From: Brevundimonas vancanneytii
Lineage (GTDB): Bacteria > Pseudomonadota > Alphaproteobacteria > Caulobacterales > Caulobacteraceae
Direction of reading: 5' to 3'
Length of the DNA: 6,093 nt
Assembly (NCBI GenBank): GCA_945874855.1
Contig: CAMCIP010000141.1
Coordinates: forward strand, 1 to 6,093
A program made the translations under genes and the position numbers. Positions 1-5,341 of the stretch are shown here, piece after piece. Position 1 is the first letter of the stretch. Each line of letters starts with the position of its first letter. Under the pieces are notes generated by a model, which saw only the letters and a program-made list of their open reading frames with translations, had not been told where the DNA came from and did no database searches.

Positions 1-79
1 GTTCATCGACCACCTGACCCGCCTGCGCCGCGACCGCGCCGTGGCCAAGGTCAAGAAAGCCGCGAGGATGGCCGCCTGA
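1..79 (+). CDS. def: Peptide deformylase, C-terminal end only (partial)
   Basis: The 3' end of a + strand gene that begins outside the window. Reading from base 2, 25 codons precede the TGA at 77-79, beginning FIDHLTRLRRDRAV and continuing as a lysine/arginine/alanine-rich tail. This matches the end of peptide deformylase, where the metal-binding HExxH helix (outside the window) is followed by a segment of the type LFIDxLSxLKRxR and a basic tail. Deformylase removes the N-formyl group from nascent proteins in the cytoplasm. The fmt gene about 1.2 kb downstream, which adds that formyl group, is its usual genomic partner and supports the call. The stop overlaps the start of the next small gene (ATGA). 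No catalytic residue is visible, so the identification rests on a short tail plus synteny. Confidence 0.68.
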   Translation, partial: FIDHLTRLRRDRAVAKVKKAARMAA

Positions 80-306
80 TGCCCCGTCTCAAGCGCAGCC
101 CCGACCGCATCATCGACCCCCTGGGTCGCCGCCGCCTGACCCGCAACGAAAAGGTCGGCGTCGCCGGCCTGGCCACCCTGGTCGGTGTGGCGGTGGTGGG
201 CCTGATCGCCGGCATCATCATCGACCGCCTGCTCGACTTCGACGACGCGCTCGACGCCGGCGGCGAATGGGATGAGGGCGGCGGGGTGTTCACGCGCTGG
301 CAGTAG
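79..306 (+). CDS. Small single-pass membrane protein, unknown function
   Basis: A 75-residue protein that I do not recognise. Residues 1-25 are basic (many Arg and Lys). Residues about 27-48 form one clear hydrophobic helix rich in Gly, Ala, Val, Leu and Ile. Residues 50-68 are acidic (DFDDALDAGGEWDEG). By the positive-inside rule the N-terminus should be cytoplasmic and the acidic tail periplasmic. There is no signal-peptidase or lipobox motif, so it is probably an anchored membrane peptide. Its ATG overlaps the preceding TGA (ATGA), which implies translational coupling to the deformylase gene. Codon use is GC-rich like fmt, so it appears native. It ends nine bases before the converging stop of the antisense hydrolase gene. 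Function is unknown; the coupling suggests only co-expression with def. Confidence 0.72.
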   Translation: MPRLKRSPDRIIDPLGRRRLTRNEKVGVAGLATLVGVAVVGLIAGIIIDRLLDFDDALDAGGEWDEGGGVFTRWQ

Positions 307-315
307 GCGTTCGAG

Positions 316-1191
316 CTACAGGGACGCGTGAAAATGCTCCGCCAGCCGGTCTGCGGCTGCACTGACGATAGAGGGATCGTCATAGACGTCGGTCTGTCCG
401 CGTGACGTGATCCAGCTGAGGGACGACGGCACGCGCAGGGCTTGATGGAACTTGCGCGCCCAACCGGGAGACAGTCCGTTTTCGGAATGCACCATCGCCG
501 TGGGAACCGTGATGAGGGGAGCCGCAGCCTGCACATCGAACGGCAGGAAATACTCCCGCGACATCACCGCCAGTTCATTGCGATAGGAAGCAACCGCCGC
601 GCGTCGCGTGTAATAGTCGGTGGTGTCGGCGGACGTCATCCCGGCATCGCCACTGGTCGCAGCGGCCGGAATCATCAGGACCTCTCCGGTCGCACCATAG
701 TGCTCCCGCGCAGCCCGTCCCTGGTCGATGCGCGACTGGAACCCCTCCGGATCGTTTGCGCGCATGGCGTCCGGATCGCGGTAGTAGCCGACCACCATGC
801 CGAGAGCCCGCACGAGCGGATCGTCCACAGTCGCCCAGGCGGCATAGCCTGAGCCGAGACACACGCCGACCGCGCCGATCCGGCCGGGATCGATCATCGG
901 GTGGCGCGACAGGGCCAGCAGAGCGGCCTTCACATCCTCGATCTTGCGCCCTGCATGCTCATATTGCCGAGGCTCCCCTCCACTGTCGCCGAAATGGCGA
1001 GGATCGATGGCCAGGGCAGCAATCCCGCGGTCCGCAAGCGCGGCCGCATAGGTGCCGGTGACCTGGGCCCGTACACTTGTCATCGGTCCGGCCACGACCA
1101 CTCCCGGGAACGGTCCTGCACCCTGCGGCATATGCAGATCGCCGACCACAATCGAATCCTGGACCTCGAACCTGATGGTCTCACTGGGCAT
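316..1191 (-). CDS. Alpha/beta hydrolase, dienelactone-hydrolase-like with Cys nucleophile
   Basis: A 291-residue cytoplasmic alpha/beta-hydrolase-fold protein with no signal peptide. An N-terminal strand pair is followed by the oxyanion-region segment VVVAGPMTSV (31-40), then ALADRGIAALAIDPRHFGDSGG (51-72, typical of this fold). The nucleophile elbow is G109-V-C111-L-G113-S-G115, so the nucleophile is cysteine, as in dienelactone hydrolase and related peptidase-like relatives. A candidate acid is E237 in HSEN. The catalytic histidine expected in the late loop is not seen: residues 263-271 read SRGQTDVYD, with Gln at the likely place. Substrate cannot be told. The start is supported by AAGGGAG seven bases upstream (1199-1205). 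The gene lies antisense between the def end and fmt. It uses many codons that its neighbours avoid (GGA, GCA, ACA, GTA, AGT), suggesting acquisition by transfer. Confidence 0.85.
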   Translation of the reverse strand: MPSETIRFEVQDSIVVGDLHMPQGAGPFPGVVVAGPMTSVRAQVTGTYAAALADRGIAALAIDPRHFGDSGGEPRQYEHAGRKIEDVKAALLALSRHPMIDPGRIGAVGVCLGSGYAAWATVDDPLVRALGMVVGYYRDPDAMRANDPEGFQSRIDQGRAAREHYGATGEVLMIPAAATSGDAGMTSADTTDYYTRRAAVASYRNELAVMSREYFLPFDVQAAAPLITVPTAMVHSENGLSPGWARKFHQALRVPSSLSWITSRGQTDVYDDPSIVSAAADRLAEHFHASL

Positions 1192-1198
1192 TCTGTCG

Positions 1199-1205
1199 CT
1201 CCCTT
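1199..1205 (-). promoter_or_regulatory. Ribosome binding site of the hydrolase gene
   Basis: On the minus strand this reads AAGGGAG, seven bases before the ATG at 1191. It supports that start codon for the hydrolase. Confidence 0.6.
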
Positions 1206-1246
1206 GGCTGGAGGTGGCGACGGTGCAGCGGGATGCAAGGGCGCTT

Positions 1247-1260
1247 GCCGCCTTGGCGGC
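1247..1260 (+). other. Short GC hairpin just upstream of fmt
   Basis: GCCGC-CTTG-GCGGC forms a five-base-pair stem closing on a CUUG loop, 19 bases before the fmt start. It has no T-run, so it does not look like an intrinsic terminator. It falls in the 88-base region between the hydrolase and fmt starts, where I find no convincing promoter or Shine-Dalgarno sequence for fmt. In such GC-rich DNA a hairpin of this size can arise by chance. Confidence 0.3.
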
Positions 1261-1279
1261 GCTCGGGCATCACCCCGCC

Positions 1280-2236
1280 ATGCGTCTCGCCTTTATGGGA
1301 ACCCCCGAATTCGCCGTGCCCTCGCTGGCCGAGCTGGTCGCTGCCGGCCATGAGGTGGCGGCCGTCTACAGCCAGCCGCCCCGGCCGCGCGGACGGGGCC
1401 AGAAGCTGGCGCCGTCGCCGGTGCAGGCTTTCGCCGAGACCCTGGGCCTGCCGGTCTTCACGCCGGAGTCGATGAAGGCGGCGGAGGCCATCGAGACCTT
1501 CCGCAGTCTGGATCTGGATGCCGCCTGCGTCGTCGCCTACGGCCAGATCCTGAAGCCCGAGGTGCTGGAGGCGCCGCGTCTGGGGTGTCTGAACCTGCAC
1601 GGATCGCTGCTCCCGCGCTGGCGGGGGGCCGCGCCGATCCAGCGGGCCATCATGGCCGGGGACCGGCAGACCGGGGTGCAGATCATGCGCATGTCGGCGG
1701 GGCTGGACGAGGGGCCGATCCTGTTGAGCGAGGTTCTGGACATCGCGCCGGACGACACGGCCGGGTCGCTGGGCCAGCGCATGTCGCATGTGGGCGCCGC
1801 CCTGTGGCCGCGGGCGCTGGCGGCGCTGGAGCGGGGCGGGCTGGAGGCGGTCGACCAGGTCGGCGAGGCCACCTATGCGAAGAAGATCACCCCCGCCGAG
1901 GCGCGCATCGACTGGACCCGCCCGGCGGCCGAGGTCGACGCCCAGATCCGCGGCCTGTCGCCCGCCCCCGGGGCCTGGTTCGAGGCGGCGGGGCCCGAGG
2001 GCCCGGTGCGAATCAAGGCGCTGATGAGCCGGGTCTCGGCACGGGGATCGGGCGCGCCGGGCGAGGTGCTGGACGGCGAACTGCGGATCGCCTGCGGGGA
2101 CGGCGTGGTGCGGCTGATGACCGTGCAGCGCGCGGGCAAGGGGGCCCAGGCGGCGGAGGAGATGCTGCGGGGCTTCCCGATCGCGCCCGGAACCCTGCTT
2201 CCCTCAAGCAGCGAGCCGCCGCGCGGCGAGCGATAG
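1280..2236 (+). CDS. fmt: Methionyl-tRNA formyltransferase
   Basis: Transfers a formyl group from 10-formyltetrahydrofolate to the amino group of methionyl-initiator tRNA in the cytoplasm, preparing it for bacterial translation initiation. The protein has 318 residues, close to the 315 of E. coli Fmt. The start MRLAFMGTPEFAVPSL is canonical; the frame stays open upstream to 1052, but that part is antisense to the hydrolase and is not Fmt-like. The N-terminal formyltransferase domain (about 1-190) carries N105, H107 and D143, which correspond to the catalytic Asn106, His108 and Asp144 of E. coli. It also has the folate-site signature SLLPRWRG (109-116). The C-terminal tRNA-binding domain begins near YAKKITPAEARIDW (199-212). 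No clear Shine-Dalgarno precedes the ATG. truA follows after 11 bases, so the two are probably co-transcribed. Confidence 0.97.
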   Translation: MRLAFMGTPEFAVPSLAELVAAGHEVAAVYSQPPRPRGRGQKLAPSPVQAFAETLGLPVFTPESMKAAEAIETFRSLDLDAACVVAYGQILKPEVLEAPRLGCLNLHGSLLPRWRGAAPIQRAIMAGDRQTGVQIMRMSAGLDEGPILLSEVLDIAPDDTAGSLGQRMSHVGAALWPRALAALERGGLEAVDQVGEATYAKKITPAEARIDWTRPAAEVDAQIRGLSPAPGAWFEAAGPEGPVRIKALMSRVSARGSGAPGEVLDGELRIACGDGVVRLMTVQRAGKGAQAAEEMLRGFPIAPGTLLPSSSEPPRGER

Positions 2237-2240
2237 GGGA
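2235..2240 (+). promoter_or_regulatory. Ribosome binding site of truA
   Basis: AGGGGA, seven bases before the ATG at 2248. It overlaps the fmt stop codon (TAG, 2234-2236). It fixes the truA start, because the same reading frame is open for hundreds of bases upstream inside fmt. Confidence 0.7.
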
Positions 2241-2247
2241 AACAGGC

Positions 2248-2985
2248 ATGCCGAGGTATCGCCTGACGGTCGAGTACGACGGCTCGGCCTACAACGGGTT
2301 TCAGGTCCAGGCCGGTCAGCCGACGGTACAGGGCGCGATCGAGGCGGCGCTGACCGCCTTCTGCGGCGAGACGGTGCGGCTGTTCGCGGCGGGGCGGACC
2401 GACACGGGGGTGCACGCCACGGGTCAGGTGATCGGCTTCGATCTGGACAAGGCCTGGCCGGCCCGCACGGTGATGAACGCCCTGAACGCCCATCTGGTCG
2501 ACGAGGCGGTGTCCATGCTGGACTGCGTCGAGGCCGATCCGGAGTGGCACGCGCGGTTCTCGGCCACGGGGCGGCGCTATCTGTACCGAATCCTCAATCG
2601 GCCGGGGCGGCCGGCGCTGGATCTGGGCCGGGTCTGGCACATGAAAAAGCCGCTGGACGCCGGGGCCATGCAGGCGGCGGCGCAGGCCCTGGTCGGGCTG
2701 CACGACTTCACGACCTTCCGGGACGTGAACTGCCAGTCGGCCTCGCCGGAGAAGACGCTGGACCTGGCTTCGGTCGGGCGCGTCGGCGAGGAGGTGCATC
2801 TGACCTTCGCCGCCCGCAGCTTCCTTCACCGGCAGGTCCGGTCCATGACCGGAAGTCTGGTCGAGGTCGGCCTGGGCCGGTGGACGGCCGCGGACCTGAA
2901 GGCCGCGCTGGACGCCCGCGACCGCGCCGCCTGCGGGCCGGTGGCCCCGTCCGACGGCCTGTGTCTGACCGAAGTGACCTATTAG
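2248..2985 (+). CDS. truA: tRNA pseudouridine(38-40) synthase TruA
   Basis: Converts uridines 38, 39 and 40 in the anticodon stem of many tRNAs to pseudouridine, which helps maintain reading frame. The protein has 245 residues, somewhat shorter than E. coli TruA (270) but normal for the family. It begins MPRYRLTVEYDGSAYNGFQ, a typical TruA N-terminus. The catalytic aspartate is D52 in the motif AAGRTDTGVHATGQV (47-61). The second half carries LVGLHDFTTF (148-157), FLHRQVRSMTGSL (192-204) and the C-terminal PSDGLCL (234-240), all in the usual order. Its SD overlaps the fmt stop and only 11 bases separate the genes, so it is likely translated from the fmt transcript. Its stop overlaps that of the converging yidB-like gene. 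Confidence 0.97.
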   Translation: MPRYRLTVEYDGSAYNGFQVQAGQPTVQGAIEAALTAFCGETVRLFAAGRTDTGVHATGQVIGFDLDKAWPARTVMNALNAHLVDEAVSMLDCVEADPEWHARFSATGRRYLYRILNRPGRPALDLGRVWHMKKPLDAGAMQAAAQALVGLHDFTTFRDVNCQSASPEKTLDLASVGRVGEEVHLTFAARSFLHRQVRSMTGSLVEVGLGRWTAADLKAALDARDRAACGPVAPSDGLCLTEVTY

Positions 2986-3374
2986 CGCTTCAGGAAGCCG
3001 CCGATCATGTCGCCCAGTCCCCCGGGCAGGCCGTCCAGCAGGCCCTCGGCGCCCTCCAGGGTGCCGCCGGGCGTCAGCCGGTCGATGGCTTCGGGCAGAA
3101 GACCGGCGAGGGTCTCGGCCGCCTGCTGGGGATCGACGCCCAGTCGGGCGGCGAAGTCGGCGACGGGGCCGGCGCCCAGTGCGGCCGTGATCTGCTCCGG
3201 AGAAATGCCCGCATTGGCGCCCTGGCTGATCCACGACCCGACCACATCGCCGAGGCCGGCGCCGCCGAGCTTTTCAGCCAGGCCCGCGACCCCGCCCTGA
3301 CCCTTCAGCAGCTCGCCGAGGCCGCCCGCGGCATCGTCGCCCAGTCCGCCCAGCACGCCGTCCAGCAGTCCCAT
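2982..3374 (-). CDS. YidB-like DUF937 family protein
   Basis: A 130-residue protein of the YidB/DUF937 family, whose role is not established. The start MGLLDGVLGG and the Gly/Leu-rich first 45 residues match the family. So does the block GLGDVVGSWISQGANAGISPE (40-60), which parallels the E. coli YidB segment GLGAILSTWL followed by a Ser-Gly-Glu-Gln turn. Further matches are ALGAGPVADFAARLGVDPQQAAETLAGLLPEAIDRLTPGG (65-104), read in pieces, and a glycine-rich end. It is very rich in Gly and Ala, with no signal peptide and no charged membrane anchor. I chose the ATG at 3374 over the in-frame ATG at 3416 because of a strong Shine-Dalgarno seven bases upstream and the family-typical N-terminus. 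It converges on truA with a four-base overlap of the two stop regions. Confidence 0.88.
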   Translation of the reverse strand: MGLLDGVLGGLGDDAAGGLGELLKGQGGVAGLAEKLGGAGLGDVVGSWISQGANAGISPEQITAALGAGPVADFAARLGVDPQQAAETLAGLLPEAIDRLTPGGTLEGAEGLLDGLPGGLGDMIGGFLKR

Positions 3375-3381
3375 CGTCCGT

Positions 3382-3389
3382 CCTCCCCT
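3382..3389 (-). promoter_or_regulatory. Strong ribosome binding site of the yidB-like gene
   Basis: On the minus strand this reads AGGGGAGG, ending seven bases before the ATG at 3374. It decides the start against the longer in-frame ATG at 3416. Confidence 0.75.
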
Positions 3390-3436
3390 TGAGGCGTTAG
3401 AACAGCAGGGCCGCATGACGGCCGCGTGACGGGGGT

Positions 3437-3449
3437 CGGTCCCTGACCG
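3437..3449. other. Short palindrome in the yidB-like upstream region
   Basis: CGGTC-CCT-GACCG is a perfect five-base inverted repeat around a three-base spacer, about 60-75 bases upstream of the yidB-like start. It could be a small operator or a hairpin. Nothing else supports a function, and chance is possible. Confidence 0.2.
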
Positions 3450-3463
3450 TCGTGGCGCCGCAA

Positions 3464-3576
3464 GCAGGGTTCATCACCAAGAGCACCAAGGAAGCACCAA
3501 GAGCGCCAAGCTTCATGGCCGGCAGGGCGCCTTCGTGTCCTTGGTGACCTCTTGGTGCTCTTGGTGATGAACCTGC
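3464..3576. repeat. Mirrored CACCAAG heptamer repeat (large inverted repeat)
   Basis: An imperfect palindrome of about 113 bases centred between 3520 and 3521. The outer arms, 3468-3490 and 3551-3573, are perfect reverse complements over 23 bases. With one extra G at 3467 the match extends to 3464 and 3576. Each arm holds four heptamers. On the left, CACCAAG occurs at 3475, 3484 and 3495, and CGCCAAG at 3504. On the right, read on the minus strand, CACCAAG occupies 3560-3566, 3551-3557 and 3540-3546, and CACGAAG 3531-3537. Start-to-start spacing is 9, 11, 9 in both arms, an underlying 20-base period. The centre contains GCCGGC-like symmetry. It lies between two divergent genes, so it cannot be the terminator of either. 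It may be a dispersed intergenic repeat, a protein-binding array, or a hairpin in a 5' leader. Confidence 0.85.
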
Positions 3577-3636
3577 GTCCGCCCCACGGCTCCGAACGCG
3601 CGGGGCGCGGACGGTTACGGCCAAGCCGGGTCGCCA

Positions 3637-3660
3637 GCGACGGGGGCGATCTGCTAGCAG
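3637..3660 (+). promoter_or_regulatory. Possible promoter of the thiamine-diphosphate enzyme gene
   Basis: GCTAGCAG at 3653-3660 resembles the start of the Caulobacter housekeeping -10 element (GCTANAWC). GCGACG at 3637-3642 is a partial match to its -35 element (TTGACG), at roughly the right distance. If used, transcription would start at or next to the ATG at 3667, giving a leaderless or nearly leaderless message, which fits the weak AGGG upstream of that ATG. The match is partial in both boxes, so this is a tentative call. Confidence 0.25.
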
Positions 3661-3666
3661 GGCCGG

Positions 3667-5340
3667 ATGACGCAAGCCCCCCACACCGCCGCCCGCCGTC
3701 TGGTCGACGTCCTGGTCATGAACGGGATCGACAAGGTCTTCTGCGTGCCGGGCGAGAGCTATCTGGCCGTGCTGGACGCCCTGGCCGATGTGCGCGACCG
3801 GATCGAGGTCATCACCTGCCGGCACGAGGCGGGCGCCGCCAACATGGCCGAGGCCTATGGCAAGCTGACCGGCAGGCCCGGGGTCTGCATGGTCACGCGC
3901 GGGCCGGGCGCGACCCATGCCAGCATCGGCGTGCATACGGCGCATCAGGACTCCACGCCGATGATCCTGTTCGTCGGCCAGATCGCCCTGACCGACCGGG
4001 GCCGGGGCGCCTTTCAGGAGGTCGACTATCGCGAGGTGTTCGGCGGCCTGGCCAAGTGGGCGACCGAGCTGGAGAGCCCCGAGCGGACCGCCGAGGTGGT
4101 CGAGCGCGCCTTCGCCACGGCCCTGCAGGGCCGGATGGGGCCGGTGGTCGTGGCCCTGCCCGAGGACCTGCTGCACGCCGACGGCGGACCGGCGCCGAAG
4201 CGGCCCGTGGTCGCGGCGAAGGCCGCCCTGGACCCGGCCGTGCTGGCGGACGTCGGCGCGCGCCTGAAAAAGGCGGAGCGGCCGCTGATCATCGTCGGCG
4301 GGTCCGGCTGGACCACCGCGGCCAGCCACGCCCTGGCCGACTGGGCCGAGCGGCACATGATCCCGATCTCGGGCTCGTTCCGCAGGAAGGACATCATCTC
4401 CAACGACCGGCCGAACTATGCCGGCGACCTGGGGCTGGGGTGCAATCCGAAGCTGACGGCCCGGGCGAAGGCGGCGGATCTGGTGATCGCGATCGGCGCG
4501 CGGCTCGGGGAAAATCCGACGCAGGGCTACACCCTTTTCGACCGCGCGCGGACGGCTGGGGTGCTGGTGCACCTGCATCCGGGCTCCGAGGAACTGGGGC
4601 GCGTCTGGCCGACGCTCATGTCCGGCGTCGCCGACAACAGTCTGGCGGCCCTGGCCCTGGCGACGCTGGATCCCGGCCGCGACTGGCGGGCCGAGGGGGA
4701 ACAGGCGCACGCCGACTTCCTCGCCTTCTCCACGCCGGTGCCGGTGACGGGCGCGGTCAATATGAGCGACTGCATGGCCCACCTGATGGACGCCCTGCCC
4801 GAGGACGCCGTGATCACCAACGGGGCCGGCAATTTCGCCGCCTGGCTGCACCGCTTCTATCGCCACCGGTCGTGCCGGACCCAGCTGGCCCCGACCTCCG
4901 GCGCCATGGGCTATGGCTGGCCCGCCGCGATCGCCGCCAAGGCGGTCGACCGGGCGCGCGAGGCCATCTGCGTGGCCGGCGACGGCGACTTCCTGATGAC
5001 GGGGCAGGAGATGGCGACGGCGGTCCAGCACGGGCTGAACCCGGTGGTGATCGTGGTCGACAATTCGACCTACGGCACCATCCGCATGCATCAGGAGGGG
5101 CACTATCCGGGCGCGGAGCGGGTCATCGCCACCGACCTGAAGAACCCCGACTTCGTCATGTGGGCCCGGGCCTTCGGCGCCTTCGGCATCCGCTGCGAGA
5201 CGACCGAGGCCTTCCCCGCCGCGCTGCAGACCGCCCGCGACGCGGCCCGGGCGCAGGGCGTGCCGGCCCTGGTGCACCTGATCACCTCGGCCGAGGACAT
5301 CGCCCCGGGGCGCACGATCAGCGGGCTGCGAGGGGGCTGA
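3667..5340 (+). CDS. Thiamine-diphosphate-dependent enzyme, acetolactate-synthase-like
   Basis: A 557-residue cytoplasmic enzyme of the acetolactate synthase / 2-oxoacid decarboxylase superfamily, with the usual three domains. The N-terminal pyrimidine-binding domain (about 5-170) contains VPGESYLAVLDAL (28-40) and the activating glutamate E54 in CRHEAGAANMAEAYG. A GAFQEVD segment (114-120) resembles the acetolactate synthase motif and includes its conserved Gln (Q117). The central domain spans about 190-325. The C-terminal diphosphate-binding domain has SGAMGYGWPAA (411-421) and the metal/cofactor motif GDGDF (438-442) ending in VDNSTYG (464-470, N466). All parts needed for carboligation or decarboxylation of a 2-keto acid are present, but the substrate is not evident. 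No small regulatory subunit (ilvN) is adjacent, and segments such as FRRKDIISNDRPNYAGDLGLG differ from biosynthetic acetolactate synthase, so I do not call it ilvB. It ends one base before trmD. Confidence 0.88.
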   Translation: MTQAPHTAARRLVDVLVMNGIDKVFCVPGESYLAVLDALADVRDRIEVITCRHEAGAANMAEAYGKLTGRPGVCMVTRGPGATHASIGVHTAHQDSTPMILFVGQIALTDRGRGAFQEVDYREVFGGLAKWATELESPERTAEVVERAFATALQGRMGPVVVALPEDLLHADGGPAPKRPVVAAKAALDPAVLADVGARLKKAERPLIIVGGSGWTTAASHALADWAERHMIPISGSFRRKDIISNDRPNYAGDLGLGCNPKLTARAKAADLVIAIGARLGENPTQGYTLFDRARTAGVLVHLHPGSEELGRVWPTLMSGVADNSLAALALATLDPGRDWRAEGEQAHADFLAFSTPVPVTGAVNMSDCMAHLMDALPEDAVITNGAGNFAAWLHRFYRHRSCRTQLAPTSGAMGYGWPAAIAAKAVDRAREAICVAGDGDFLMTGQEMATAVQHGLNPVVIVVDNSTYGTIRMHQEGHYPGAERVIATDLKNPDFVMWARAFGAFGIRCETTEAFPAALQTARDAARAQGVPALVHLITSAEDIAPGRTISGLRGG

Positions 5341-5341
5341 C

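Noticed and set aside
301..321. Inverted repeat spanning the two converging stops of the small membrane gene and the hydrolase
   Set aside because: Only a four-base GTAG/CTAC stem with a mostly unpaired interior and no T-run; too weak to call a terminator.
1052..1279. In-frame upstream extension of fmt
   Set aside because: It would add 76 residues unlike any Fmt N-terminus and lies mostly antisense to the hydrolase. The canonical Fmt start is at 1280.
2935..2947. GGGCC-GGT-GGCCC hairpin near the end of truA as a terminator
   Set aside because: It lies within coding sequence, has no T-run, and is ordinary for DNA this rich in G and C.
1873..3234. Long minus strand open frame opposite fmt, truA and into the yidB-like gene
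   Set aside because: It is antisense to conserved fmt and truA and has an Arg/Gly-rich composition with no recognisable domain.
3375..3416. Longer yidB-like product starting at the ATG at 3416
   Set aside because: The strong AGGGGAGG site and the family-typical MGLLD start point to 3374. The extra 14 residues are not family-like.
3464..3576. CRISPR array
   Set aside because: The repeated units are seven bases with gaps of two or four, and half are inverted. There are no spacers of CRISPR length and no cas genes.
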